A stretch of DNA of 64,000 bases from Microvirga antarctica (GCF_017921815.1 NZ_JAGEMM010000007.1:62001-126000), one strand, 5' to 3'; shown: positions 25,874 through 35,475, counted from the first letter of the stretch. Translations and numbers: made by a program. Notes: generated by a model from the letters alone, not told the origin.

Positions 25874-28800
25874 CTATGGTCTGCTCGAGAGAACCTCGAC
25901 AGCGCCGAAAGCCGTTCGCCCGAAGCGCTCCGGGCGATACATGTCCTCCACCTGCGCGGCCGGATGAACGTAGCGGCCCGGCGAAACCGCGCGGACCATA
26001 TAGGCGATGGTAAAGAACGCCGATTGCGAGGGCTCGCGATCGAACGCCGCCACGAACCGATCGTCGCGGAACTCCGTATGTGAAGGCTCGACGTCGCGCT
26101 TGAGCCACGGCAGCTCGGCCACGCTATCGCTGTCGGCGAGCTTGGGATTGTCGATCTCGAAACCAGCCGGAAGCCTGTCGACGAGCAGGATGCGCGCCTG
26201 CTTGGCGGCGGCTTCCGTCACCTTGAGCACGACCACCAGCCGCTCGTTCTGTTGCACCGTCGATGGCTGCACCTGAGTGCCGTCGAGTTTGTAGTAGGAC
26301 CGGTCCACCGCGTAGCCGGCCGACAGGGCGGGCTGCGGCTCGATGGGACTGCCGCTGACCGTGATCACCGCCTGCACCGGTGCCGGGCCGGCATTGGCGA
26401 GAGACACGGATCCGCTGGCAAGCGTGCTGTCGCGATAGGCTTGATAGAACGCACCCTTTCGGTTCGCGCCGTTGATCGTGAGCGACATCGCCTCCGCCTC
26501 GCGGGCCACGGCTTGCGCGGCCAAAACCAGCCACGCCTGCTCCTGCGTGCTCGTGCGCCGGTTGCCGCGCTCTTCGTCGATGATCCTGGCCACCGGCTGG
26601 ATCACGGCGGGCACATTGTCGGTTTCGGACGCCAGCGTCAGAAGGCCCGCGCCGTCGCGCAGACGCGAGCCATAATCGCCGCGGAACGCGCCGTTATCCT
26701 TCTCGCCCGTCAGCAGCTCCACGGCGGACGCGAATGTCTTCTGCGCGCGGCCGCGATCACCCAGCAGGGCGAGGGCCGCCGCGAGCTGGCCGCGCGCGAG
26801 CGGCGAGGTAAACTCCGCAAGCTTGGTATCGGCCAGATAGCGTAGGTCGCCCATCACAGGCCGTCCGTTGCGGGCCAACACATAGGCGGCGTAAGCGAGG
26901 TTTGCGCCGTTATCTCCGACTTCCGTCGTGTTCGCGACAAAGTTCCGCAACCGATCGAGCGCGACGGTGAACGCCACCTGCGGCACCACGAATCCACGCT
27001 CACGAGCACGGGTCAGGAAATCGGTGGTGTAGGCATCGAGCCAGAGGTCGTCGCCGCCCACTGACCAGAGCCCGAAGGAGCCGTTGGAATCCTGTCGCGC
27101 GAGCACCCGCTCGATGGCGCCGCGTACCCGCTCGTCCGCCTTCTCGTCGAGCGACAGCTTCTCTTCTTCGGCGAGCTTGTTGACATACAGCAGCGGCAAC
27201 GCACGGCTGACCGTCTGCTCCGTGCAGCCATAAGGATAGCGATCGAGCGCCTGCAGCAAGGCCGGCACATCGAGACTCGCGCGCGGCGACACCGACACCG
27301 ACACGACGCCCGTTCCAGAGAGGATATCCGCGACCAGATCCTGCGAGACCGTCAGGCTCGCGCCCGGCGCGAGTGAACGCACGGTTCGCTGTGCAATCGA
27401 CCCGGTGCCGGGCTGGATCGCGACCGCGAAGGTTTGACCGATGGGATCCAGTCCCGGTCCGCGCAATGTCGCGTCGATCACAGCCTGTCCGTGTCCGCCG
27501 GCCGTCACGGGAATGGCCAGTTGGCCCTTTGCCTTCGCGTCGAGCCGGATGACGGAGCGCAACGATTCCGCCGGCACGATCACGGGACCGCGCAGGTTGA
27601 GATCGAGCGTGTAATCGCCCGCTGCGCCCTCCACGTTGTCGAGCTGAACGGAAAACCGCGAACGATCGCCCACCGACAGGAACCGTGGCAGGGTGCCGGA
27701 GAGCACCACCGGATCGCGAATGATCACATCCGACGTGGCGTGTCCGACGCGGTCGCGTGTCCACGCCACCGCCATCACACGGGCCGTGCCGTTGAAGGCC
27801 GGAATGTCGAAGGTCACCTGCGCGGTGCCGTCGGCCTCGACTTTCACGATGCCGGAGAAGCGCGCCAACGGCTCCTGCGTTGGCGGGATTCCATCGAGAG
27901 GCTTGGGCTCCATGTCGCCGCCGGAACGGATCGACCCGCGCGTTCCCTGCATCCCGTCGATGAGATAGCCGTAGAGATCACGCAACTCGGCCGAGAGCTG
28001 CTTCTGACCGAAGAAATATGCGGTCGGATCGGGCGGTGTGTAGCGGGTGAGATTGAGGATCCCGACATCGACCGCCGCCACCGTGATCCGCGCTTCCTCG
28101 CCGGGATTGAGGCCCGCGACTTTGACCGGCAGATTGAGCGTCCCGCGCGGACGGATCTTCTCGGGCGCATTCAGATCGAGTGTGAGCGCACGCGATTCAG
28201 GATCGATGGCGAACCAGGCGGTGCCGAGCGAGCGACCGGGCATGCGTCGCGCCGCCTGGTCGAGCGGACGGTGTGCGAGGGCGACCAGATAGGCGCCCGG
28301 TCCCCATTCGCCCCGGACCGGCACGGCGATGTCGGAGCCGGTCGCCGCAACTTCTACGACCTGGATGTCGTGCATTCGGTCGCTGACGACCGCCAGCGTG
28401 GCTTTGCCCTTGAAGCGCGGGTTGAGACGAACGCGCATCGTCTCGCCGGAGCGATAGCTCGCCTTGTCGAGAGTCATGTCGAGCAGGTCGGGCGTGTCGG
28501 CGGTCTGGTCGCCCGACCACCCGACGGTGAAGGACACGCTGGTCTGTGCGGTCTCACCGAGGTCGGATGCACTTACGTCAAGCCGGTAGCTTCCCCATTC
28601 GACCGGCGCGGAGAGCCGCGCGGGCGCGGTGGTGCCGACATCGAGACGGCCGTCGCTCATGCGGCGCGTGGTCTTGACCGGCTCGTAGCCCCAGCGGCCG
28701 TCCGAGTTGTACCATTGGTAGCGCCGCTCGACCTTGTAGAGGTTCCACACGACATTACGGTTGCTCACGCGGGTGCCGTCCGGATTGGCCAGCACCACGT

Positions 28801-31117
28801 CGAAGGTTGCGTTCGCGCCTTCGCCAAGCTGGCCCGAGAACGTCTTGCGGACAGCGACCACCGGGCCCTTCGGCAGGATCGGCAGCGTGACCGTGCGCTC
28901 CACGGCCCGGCCGCCGGTTTCGGCCACGCGCAGGGTGATGCGCGCCTCGGTCGGCCGCGGGGCGGAAACGTCCTGCACCGGAATCTTGAGGCTGGCGCGC
29001 CCCTGCGCGTCGGTGGTGGCCGCCTCTTCGATCTCTGCGGTCGAGGATTCCACCGGCTCGTCGTCGAGGCCCGTGGTGTAGCCATCCAGTCCCTTGATGC
29101 CGCTGGCGCTTGCCGCCGCAACGGTGACCTCGCCCGAGACCACAAGATCGGATCCGGGCGCGCCGTAGAGATAGCGCGCCGAAAGGTCGATGGGCGCCGG
29201 CAACCCGGGACGCAGGGCCTCGACCTGCGGCGAAAGCTTCACCTCAAGCCTCTCGGGGATGTAATCCTCCACCAGAAACGTCACGTCGCCGATGGCCGGG
29301 CCCTTCGGGTCCGTGTAGGCGGCAACCCGCCAGGTTCCGCGCAAAGACCCGGGCAGGATGGGTATCGCAAAGGCTCGTCCGCCGAGTCCCTGATCCTCCA
29401 CCTGCGCGCGGCGATATTCGACGCCGTCGGGGCGACGCACCACCAGGGTGAGCGGGATGGACGGCACCGCAACACCTTTCACGTCGCGCAGAAGCGCCGT
29501 CAAAGCCACCGTTTCGCCCGTGCGATAAACGCCCCGTTCAGTGTAAAGAAATGCATCGACCGCACCGGATGCGACCCGTCCCTTGACGCCGCGATCGGTC
29601 AGATCGAATGCGGCCGATCCGAGATCGAGAAAGCCGTAATCGGTGCCCGCGCTGGCGACGAGAATTCCGGGCGCCAGTCCGCCCTCGCCGCGTGCGAGAC
29701 CTGGATCGAACAGCGCCACGCCGGCGCTGTCGGTCTTGACCGTGGCAAGCACTTCGTTGTTGCGGGCAACCAGTCTGATCTCCACATCGGCACGCGGCTC
29801 GGCGCTCGCCAGCGACCGGACGAAAACCTGCACGCCGCCCTTGCCGCTGAACGCTGTCAGACCGAGGTCGGACACAACGAACCATTGCGTGGCGATGTTG
29901 TCGTAGCTGTCGGACGTCTCGTTGTTGCCCGGCGAACCATCGTTCGGCTTGGCGGTCATCACATAGACGCCGGGCTCAAGCTTGCCGATCGCCTCAATGA
30001 CCGGGAACGCCGTCACTACGTCGCGATTCAGATCGGATGCTGTATCAAGGGTGCCGTTCCAGATGCGCAACCCTTTGTCGCGGGCAATCTCGGCAGCCGA
30101 ATAGCGGGTGATCTGACCGAGAAAATCAGACGAGCGAACGGTCGGCAGCAGATTGCGGTCGCCGATGCGGTAGACCTCCACATCGACCTTTGTTGTGTTC
30201 ACCGACACGAGCGGGATGCCCTCCTGCCCGGTGCTCGGCAGGACGTAGTTGCGGCCGGTGAAGCGCGCCTGCGGCGACCGGTCCCGCACGTAGATCTCGT
30301 AGTCATAGGGCTTGAGCAGCGTCTCGCCCACGGATGACGGCAGGCCCTGTCGCAGCACGACGGAATAGCGCTCGCTGTGCTTGAGACCATCGACGCAAAG
30401 CTGGGAGGCCTCGGCCGTGACGGCTGCTGAGGCGCTGCCGGAGATGGCCACGAACGGTGTAAAATCGACCTTCCCGCTGGCGAGCGGATCGGAGAACTGA
30501 AAGCACACTCGTGGCGAGGCGGAATCGGAATCGACCTTGAAATCCGTCACGCGAAATCCGTGCTCGACGCGAAGGGGTTCGTAGGTCGCGCGGACAGTCG
30601 GATCGTCGCGCAGCTTGAGGCTTGCCGCATACGCATTGAGCGACGGCCGCCAGGATTGCTGGGCCGCGTAGACCTGTCCCAGAAGTGCCAGCGCGGAGGC
30701 CTCTTCCGCGGTGTTGGTCGCGCGTTGATAGGCCGTGTAGGCAGCGACCGGCTGGCGCTCCTGAAGTTTGTAGCGCTCCTGCCAGTTATTGCCGGGATCG
30801 ATCGCGAGCGCGGCGCGGGCAAAGCCTGCCCAATTGGCCGCGACAGCCGGCTCGACCGCGATGGCCGCCGAAAACAGGTTCAGCGCCTGGCGCGCGTTGC
30901 CGCGAGCGAGCAACGCTTCGCCCTCGCGCCGCAACTGGGGCGCAGGTTTTCCCGCAATGAAGGAAGTGGCCTCCGTCTTCAGGGTCTGCTCGAGGCGCAC
31001 GCTCTCGCTCGCCAGATCGTCCCGCGAGAAGCTCTTCTGCCCCTGCGCCTGGGCGGTGAGAATCGAGGCAACGAGCATTGCGGCACCGAGCAAGGTGCGC
31101 ACGACAGATATGACCAT
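25874..31117 (-). CDS. Alpha-2-macroglobulin family protein with thioester motif
   Basis: 1747 residues. The start at 31117 (MVISVVRTLLGAAMLVASIL) opens a signal peptide ending AQA-QG; no lipobox cysteine is present, unlike many bacterial homologues. It has an N-terminal MG-domain array with an apple-like/Tetratricopeptide-like first region (70-170), bait-type region, and a thioester domain with PYGCTEQ: Cys1298 and Gln1301 can form the internal thioester that traps proteases. The C-terminal part (AEGFEIDNPKL-like receptor-binding fold) ends the protein. Such proteins are thought to guard the periplasm against attacking proteases while PBP1C repairs the wall; pbpC follows 12 bases downstream. 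Confidence 0.92.
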   Translation of the reverse strand: MVISVVRTLLGAAMLVASILTAQAQGQKSFSRDDLASESVRLEQTLKTEATSFIAGKPAPQLRREGEALLARGNARQALNLFSAAIAVEPAVAANWAGFARAALAIDPGNNWQERYKLQERQPVAAYTAYQRATNTAEEASALALLGQVYAAQQSWRPSLNAYAASLKLRDDPTVRATYEPLRVEHGFRVTDFKVDSDSASPRVCFQFSDPLASGKVDFTPFVAISGSASAAVTAEASQLCVDGLKHSERYSVVLRQGLPSSVGETLLKPYDYEIYVRDRSPQARFTGRNYVLPSTGQEGIPLVSVNTTKVDVEVYRIGDRNLLPTVRSSDFLGQITRYSAAEIARDKGLRIWNGTLDTASDLNRDVVTAFPVIEAIGKLEPGVYVMTAKPNDGSPGNNETSDSYDNIATQWFVVSDLGLTAFSGKGGVQVFVRSLASAEPRADVEIRLVARNNEVLATVKTDSAGVALFDPGLARGEGGLAPGILVASAGTDYGFLDLGSAAFDLTDRGVKGRVASGAVDAFLYTERGVYRTGETVALTALLRDVKGVAVPSIPLTLVVRRPDGVEYRRAQVEDQGLGGRAFAIPILPGSLRGTWRVAAYTDPKGPAIGDVTFLVEDYIPERLEVKLSPQVEALRPGLPAPIDLSARYLYGAPGSDLVVSGEVTVAAASASGIKGLDGYTTGLDDEPVESSTAEIEEAATTDAQGRASLKIPVQDVSAPRPTEARITLRVAETGGRAVERTVTLPILPKGPVVAVRKTFSGQLGEGANATFDVVLANPDGTRVSNRNVVWNLYKVERRYQWYNSDGRWGYEPVKTTRRMSDGRLDVGTTAPARLSAPVEWGSYRLDVSASDLGETAQTSVSFTVGWSGDQTADTPDLLDMTLDKASYRSGETMRVRLNPRFKGKATLAVVSDRMHDIQVVEVAATGSDIAVPVRGEWGPGAYLVALAHRPLDQAARRMPGRSLGTAWFAIDPESRALTLDLNAPEKIRPRGTLNLPVKVAGLNPGEEARITVAAVDVGILNLTRYTPPDPTAYFFGQKQLSAELRDLYGYLIDGMQGTRGSIRSGGDMEPKPLDGIPPTQEPLARFSGIVKVEADGTAQVTFDIPAFNGTARVMAVAWTRDRVGHATSDVIIRDPVVLSGTLPRFLSVGDRSRFSVQLDNVEGAAGDYTLDLNLRGPVIVPAESLRSVIRLDAKAKGQLAIPVTAGGHGQAVIDATLRGPGLDPIGQTFAVAIQPGTGSIAQRTVRSLAPGASLTVSQDLVADILSGTGVVSVSVSPRASLDVPALLQALDRYPYGCTEQTVSRALPLLYVNKLAEEEKLSLDEKADERVRGAIERVLARQDSNGSFGLWSVGGDDLWLDAYTTDFLTRARERGFVVPQVAFTVALDRLRNFVANTTEVGDNGANLAYAAYVLARNGRPVMGDLRYLADTKLAEFTSPLARGQLAAALALLGDRGRAQKTFASAVELLTGEKDNGAFRGDYGSRLRDGAGLLTLASETDNVPAVIQPVARIIDEERGNRRTSTQEQAWLVLAAQAVAREAEAMSLTINGANRKGAFYQAYRDSTLASGSVSLANAGPAPVQAVITVSGSPIEPQPALSAGYAVDRSYYKLDGTQVQPSTVQQNERLVVVLKVTEAAAKQARILLVDRLPAGFEIDNPKLADSDSVAELPWLKRDVEPSHTEFRDDRFVAAFDREPSQSAFFTIAYMVRAVSPGRYVHPAAQVEDMYRPERFGRTAFGAVEVLSSRP

Positions 31118-31283
31118 GGACGTCGTCCTCGATTGAAGCCGTAGCGGTGCGACCTTACCACCGCTTGGTCGCGCCACAAGGCGGCCATTCGTGTTGCAAC
31201 GCACGTCCCGCGTTCTTCCGGTTGGCGAAAGTTCTGGCGTCTCGGCTTCAGGTTTGGGAGAGTGCCAATGGGGGACATGACGC

Positions 31284-32702
31284 ATGACGGTTCGCAGATT
31301 TGGCATTTTGAGCGTGGTCGTCGCGGCAGCGATCGCGCTGCCCTGCATTCCAACCGCCCATGCGCAGAATCAGATCGGCCGCGCCGCGGCGTCCGTCGTG
31401 GGGCTCGACGCCGCAAAGGCGGCGTTTGAAACCTTGCCGGAGGCCGATCGCAAGGCAATCCAGGACGCCCTGATCTGGACCGGCGCCTATAGCGGCACGG
31501 CGGACGGAACGTTCGGCCGGCAGACCTTCGAGGCAGTCTCGGCCTTTCTACAGAGCCAGCGCAAGCCCGGCACCGGAATCCTCAGCGCGGCCGAACGGGC
31601 GGAACTGCAGACCCTCGCGCAGCGGGCCCGGATGGCAGCTGGTTTCACCGTCGTCGACGACAGCCGTGCCGGCGTGCGCATCGGCGTCCCCACGCGCCTG
31701 CTTCCCAAGCAGGTTGCCAACGCCAATGGCGGAAGCCGCTGGCAGAGCGCGGATGACCGGGTCACGCTCGACACCCGCACGGTGCCGGCCGACGCGACCC
31801 TGGAGTCTCTCTATGAGCGCAACCTTGCGCTTCAGATCAATGGCCGGACCGTGACCTACAAGGTCCTGCGGCCGGACTTCTTCGTCATCGCAGGCGAAAC
31901 CCCCTCTGGCCGGTTCTACACGCGCTACGGCGCAGGAAGCGCGGGAATACGCGGCTTTTCGATCGGCTATGACAAGAGCCTCGCGCCGCAGCTCGACCGG
32001 GTCGTGGTGGCGATCGCCAACAGCTTCGATCCCTCCGGCCGGGCCGCGCCCGCCGCCGGGCCCACACCTGCCACGTCGCCGTCCCTGTCGCCATCGCAAG
32101 CGCCGGTGGCGGCCCTCCCGGCGAGCCGTCGTCTCGTGGGGACCGGCATCGCCATGACCCCGCGCCGGGTGATCACCACTGCGGACCTTGCAGGCTGTAC
32201 GGATCTCCAGGCTGGCGACCGCAAGGCATCGCCGGTCAAGGCCCAGGACGGCAACGGTGCTGGCGTGCTGATCATCGACCTGGCACAGGCGCTGCCATCC
32301 GAACTTCCCAAGTTCGCCACCGCCGAGGCAGCATCCGGCGATCCTGTCTTGATCCTCGGATATTCCACGGACGATGGCCGGACCGGGTTGAGCGCGGTTC
32401 CAGGCACCATGGCCGACGGGCAATCTGTCCTCGCCCCCCTTCAGTCGGGAGCCAGCGGAGCGCCGGTTCTGGATGCGGCCAACGCCCTGATCGGATTGGT
32501 CGCGCCGCCGGTTGGCGACGGCCGCAGGATTGCGGGCATCGCCACAAGCCGCCGCTACACCATCGTACCTGTGCGACAGGTTCAGGAGGCAGCATCCTGG
32601 GTCGTTCCAAGCCTCGACCCCAAGAACGCGGTAACCGGTGGAGCAGCCAATGCAGCGGCGGCATGGCGGACGGCGGTCGTTCCCCTGACCTGCGCCCCCT
32701 GA
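31284..32702 (+). CDS. Secreted peptidoglycan-binding, trypsin-like pseudoprotease
   Basis: 472 residues. Signal peptide (MTVRRFGILSVVVAAAIALP to AHA-Q), a peptidoglycan-binding_1-like domain at about 45-115 (LIWTGAYSGTADGTFGRQT), a middle domain (120-250), a Pro/Ala/Ser linker (250-280) and a trypsin-like domain (285-450). In the latter the serine position is kept (SGASGAPV, Ser391) but the histidine region reads VITTADLAGC, with Asp301 where catalytic His is expected, and the DIALL strand is altered. Thus it is probably non-catalytic or has a changed mechanism. It is divergent from the macroglobulin gene, with 166 bases between starts. Confidence 0.75.
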   Translation: MTVRRFGILSVVVAAAIALPCIPTAHAQNQIGRAAASVVGLDAAKAAFETLPEADRKAIQDALIWTGAYSGTADGTFGRQTFEAVSAFLQSQRKPGTGILSAAERAELQTLAQRARMAAGFTVVDDSRAGVRIGVPTRLLPKQVANANGGSRWQSADDRVTLDTRTVPADATLESLYERNLALQINGRTVTYKVLRPDFFVIAGETPSGRFYTRYGAGSAGIRGFSIGYDKSLAPQLDRVVVAIANSFDPSGRAAPAAGPTPATSPSLSPSQAPVAALPASRRLVGTGIAMTPRRVITTADLAGCTDLQAGDRKASPVKAQDGNGAGVLIIDLAQALPSELPKFATAEAASGDPVLILGYSTDDGRTGLSAVPGTMADGQSVLAPLQSGASGAPVLDAANALIGLVAPPVGDGRRIAGIATSRRYTIVPVRQVQEAASWVVPSLDPKNAVTGGAANAAAAWRTAVVPLTCAP

Positions 32703-32709
32703 CGGCCGC

Positions 32710-33177
32710 TTACCCGGTGAGCGCCGGAACCGGCACAATCTCGGGCGGCGCATGGACGTGAAGCGGTAGTGACCGGATCAATTGGCCAAGGGCCGGCTCA
32801 AGCACCTGGTGGGCTGCCTCCTCGACCCCGAACCAGCGGGAATCACGTTCCCCCTTTTCGGGCCATTTCTTCATCTGCTTCAGCACTTCCAGGGGATAGA
32901 CCTGAACCCGGCACAGATCGAAATGCTCCGTCCGACGCTTCCAGTAGTCGTAATGGCCGATGGGCGCCTGGGCGACCGTGCCTTTGACGCCGGCCTCCTC
33001 CATCGCCTCCTGGGCCGCCGCCCGGTAAGGCTTCTTGCCTTTCATTGGCCAGCCTTTGGGAATCAGCCACCGCTTCGTCTCGCGTGACGTGACGAGAAGA
33101 ACCTCGACCCTTCCCTTTCTGATCCGGAAAGGCAGGGCGGCTACCTGATTGAAACGATCTTTCGGGGTGCGGGGCAT
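32710..33177 (-). CDS. Nudix hydrolase
   Basis: 155 residues. The Nudix box at residues 42-64 begins GWPMKGKK and ends with AAAQEAMEEAGV. The core EExG (Glu60, Glu61) is present, but the first Glu is Lys48 and the usual Arg of REUxEE is Gln56. RRWLIPKGWP-like sequence before the box and a WFGVEEA segment later resemble diphosphoinositol-polyphosphate-type Nudix enzymes. It should cleave a nucleoside-diphosphate-linked compound or a polyphosphate; substrate unknown. Convergent with the pseudoprotease gene, 7 bases between stops. Confidence 0.85.
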   Translation of the reverse strand: MPRTPKDRFNQVAALPFRIRKGRVEVLLVTSRETKRWLIPKGWPMKGKKPYRAAAQEAMEEAGVKGTVAQAPIGHYDYWKRRTEHFDLCRVQVYPLEVLKQMKKWPEKGERDSRWFGVEEAAHQVLEPALGQLIRSLPLHVHAPPEIVPVPALTG

Positions 33178-33327
33178 TCGAGAAGGGTGGGGATTCCTGG
33201 TTGAGGGATGAAAAAGCGAGTTGCTCGAAGCCGGCTAATAAAGGATCAATTCTTCGCGCCGGAGAAGCCTTTTTTCACACGGTCGGCTTTCCTCTGCTGA
33301 CTTGTAAACCGGAAATGATGAATGTTT

Positions 33328-33352
33328 GGCAACGTTGCGGGTCGACGTTGCC
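33328..33352. promoter_or_regulatory. Inverted repeat upstream of inositol-monophosphatase-like gene
   Basis: GGCAACGT-TGCGGGTCG-ACGTTGCC: 8-bp perfect arms, 9-base spacer, 28 bases before the downstream start. It may be an operator or a 5' leader hairpin. Confidence 0.4.
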
Positions 33353-33379
33353 GCATCGGAGCAATGCGGGGCTATCAGA

Positions 33380-34186
33380 ATGACCGACGGTCTGGACACA
33401 CGATTTGCCATCGCCTGCGCGATCGCGCGCGAAGCCGGGGTGCTGGCACGCCGCCGCTTTCTTGAACGGCCGCGCTCGCAGAGGCCGGACATGAAAGGCC
33501 ACCAGGACTATCTGACCGCCACGGATTCGGAGGTGGAAGATCTCATCCGCGCGCGCCTCGGCAGCCTCCTGCCGGCGGATTCGTTCTTCGGCGAGGAAGG
33601 CGGAGGATCCTTCACGCGGGATGTCTGGGTGGTCGACCCGATCGACGGAACGGCAAACTTCGCCCGCGGCATCCCGCATTTCGCCATTTCCATCGCCTTC
33701 GTGCGCGACGAGCGAACCGAGGTCGGCGTCGTGTACAACGTGATGCAGGACGAGTTGTATGCGGCCCTTCGCGGTCGCGGCGCGACCCTCAATGGCGAGG
33801 CAATCCGCGTCAGCGGGCTGGCGGAAATCAGCCACGCGACGGTGGAAGCCGGATGGTCATCGCGGCTGACGAATGACGTCTATATCGGGCTTGTGACGCG
33901 CCTGAAGAATGCGGGCGTGAATGTGCGGCGCGCAGGCTCCGGCACCCTGGGGCTTGCCTATGTGGCCGATGGACGGATCGATGCTTATTGCGAGCTGCAC
34001 ATCAACTCCTGGGACGTGCTCGCCGGCCTGCTGCTCATCGAGGAGGCCGGCGGCTGGACCAACGACTTCCTCGCCCATGATGGCCTGCGGGAGGGCAACC
34101 CCGTTCTCGCCTGCACGCCCGAACTGGCCCAGGCGGTCATGAGCGCGACCGGCCTTGGCAAGGATCCCGAACGCCAAGGCCTCTGA
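33380..34186 (+). CDS. Inositol monophosphatase family protein
   Basis: 268 residues, ATG 33380 (MTDGLDTRFAIACAIAREAG). The lithium-sensitive phosphatase motifs are readable: FFGEEGGG (metal-binding Glu), VVDPIDGTANFARG (Asp-x-Ile-Asp-Gly-Thr), and SWDVLAGLLLIEEAGG near the C-terminus. The family includes inositol-1-phosphatase, histidinol-phosphatase and 3'-phosphoadenosine-5'-phosphate phosphatases; this one is not further assignable. Cytoplasmic, no operon partner. Confidence 0.9.
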   Translation: MTDGLDTRFAIACAIAREAGVLARRRFLERPRSQRPDMKGHQDYLTATDSEVEDLIRARLGSLLPADSFFGEEGGGSFTRDVWVVDPIDGTANFARGIPHFAISIAFVRDERTEVGVVYNVMQDELYAALRGRGATLNGEAIRVSGLAEISHATVEAGWSSRLTNDVYIGLVTRLKNAGVNVRRAGSGTLGLAYVADGRIDAYCELHINSWDVLAGLLLIEEAGGWTNDFLAHDGLREGNPVLACTPELAQAVMSATGLGKDPERQGL

Positions 34187-34301
34187 CCCCTATCTCTCAC
34201 CAAGGCCCAAAATTCAGCAAGCCCCTTGACCTGCAACCGCATTGCATGGAGCTTAGCCAGCCAAGCATCAAGACTTCAAGAAACGATTCAGGGAGAACGC
34301 C

Positions 34302-35348
34302 ATGAAGATAAAGAAGAATTTTATCGCCGCCACGATGTTGGCCGGCGCGACGACGGTTCTATCATTCCTGTCTGCCGGATCGGCACAGGCGCAGGGCGCG
34401 CTCGTCATGTATTGCGGCGTCCAGGAGGAATGGTGCCGCGCGATGACCACGGCCTTCGAGCGCGAGACGGGCATCAAGGTGTCGATGACCCGCAAGAGCT
34501 CCGGTGAAATCTACGCACAGGTCAAGGCCGAGGGCGCCAACCCCCGCGCCGACATCTGGTGGGGCGGCACCGGCGATCCGCATATGCAGGCAGCCGAAGA
34601 AGGCCTGACGGTCGAATACACGTCGCCGAAAAACGCGGAATTGCAGGATTGGGCGATCCGGCAATGGGAGCAATCGAAGAACCGGACGATCGGCATCTAT
34701 TCGGGTGCACTGGGCTTTGGCTACAACACCGATCTCATCAAGTCGAAGGGCGTCGCCGAGCCGAAATGCTGGGCTGATCTGCTCAACGTCAAGTTCAAGG
34801 ACGAGGTCCAGATGGCGGACCCGAATTCGTCCGGCACCGCCTACACGCTGCTTGCCACCATCGTCCAGCTGATGGGCGAGGAGAAAGGCTTCGAGTATCT
34901 CAAGGCCCTGCACAAGAACGTCAACCAATACACCAAGTCCGGCGCTGCTCCGGCCAAGGCCATGGCGCTCGGCGAGACCACCATCGGCATCGCGTTCATG
35001 CACGACATCGTCACGATGCTGGTGGACAAGGCGCCGATCAAGGTGGTGGCGCCCTGCGAGGGCACCGGCTACGAGATCGGCTCCATGTCGATCATCAAGG
35101 GCGCCAAGAACATGGACAGCGCCAAGAAGTTCTACGATTGGGCGCTGACACCGGCCGCGCAGAAACTCGGCGCTGACGCGAAGTCCTATCAGGTGCCGTC
35201 GAACAAGGCGACGCCGGTGCCGCCGGAGGCGCCCAAGCTGTCGGAAATCAAGCTGATCAATTTCGACTTCGCGAAATACGGATCGTCCGACGAGCGCAAG
35301 CGCCTGCTGTCCAAATGGGACAACGAGGTGAAGAACCTGCCGAAATAG
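34302..35348 (+). CDS. ABC transporter periplasmic binding protein (iron/sugar-phosphate type)
   Basis: 348 residues. Signal peptide MKIKKNFIAATMLAGATTVL to SAQA-QG. Mature part ALVMYCGVQEEWCRAMTTAF and IYSGALGFGYNTDLIK belong to the bacterial extracellular family 1 / FbpA-AfuA group that binds ferric iron, phosphonates or phosphorylated sugars. Three cysteines (two near the N-terminus) could form a disulfide. It is the first gene of an importer operon with a fused permease and an ATPase. A strong hairpin with T5 follows its stop and probably lowers downstream expression. Confidence 0.9.
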   Translation: MKIKKNFIAATMLAGATTVLSFLSAGSAQAQGALVMYCGVQEEWCRAMTTAFERETGIKVSMTRKSSGEIYAQVKAEGANPRADIWWGGTGDPHMQAAEEGLTVEYTSPKNAELQDWAIRQWEQSKNRTIGIYSGALGFGYNTDLIKSKGVAEPKCWADLLNVKFKDEVQMADPNSSGTAYTLLATIVQLMGEEKGFEYLKALHKNVNQYTKSGAAPAKAMALGETTIGIAFMHDIVTMLVDKAPIKVVAPCEGTGYEIGSMSIIKGAKNMDSAKKFYDWALTPAAQKLGADAKSYQVPSNKATPVPPEAPKLSEIKLINFDFAKYGSSDERKRLLSKWDNEVKNLPK

Positions 35349-35361
35349 GCTGAGGCTCTCC

Positions 35362-35393
35362 ACGGCGGGGCGCCGAGTCGTCCCGCCGTTTTT
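35362..35393 (+). terminator. Attenuator-like terminator between binding-protein and permease genes
   Basis: ACGGCGGG / CCCGCCGT stem with a 12-base loop followed by TTTTT, 13 bases after the binding-protein stop. Partial termination here would give more binding protein than permease, common in ABC operons. Confidence 0.75.
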
Positions 35394-35475
35394 CATGACG
35401 TCACCGGCAGAGCAAGGGCATTGCGCCACCCGCCAACGGGTGACGACGGGCCCGGCATTATGCGAGCATCCCATC

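Noticed and set aside
27434..30337. 967-codon plus-strand frame opposite the macroglobulin gene
   Set aside because: Same reason: composition is typical of an antisense frame, no ribosome binding site at the start, and the minus strand encodes a complete macroglobulin with signal peptide and thioester.
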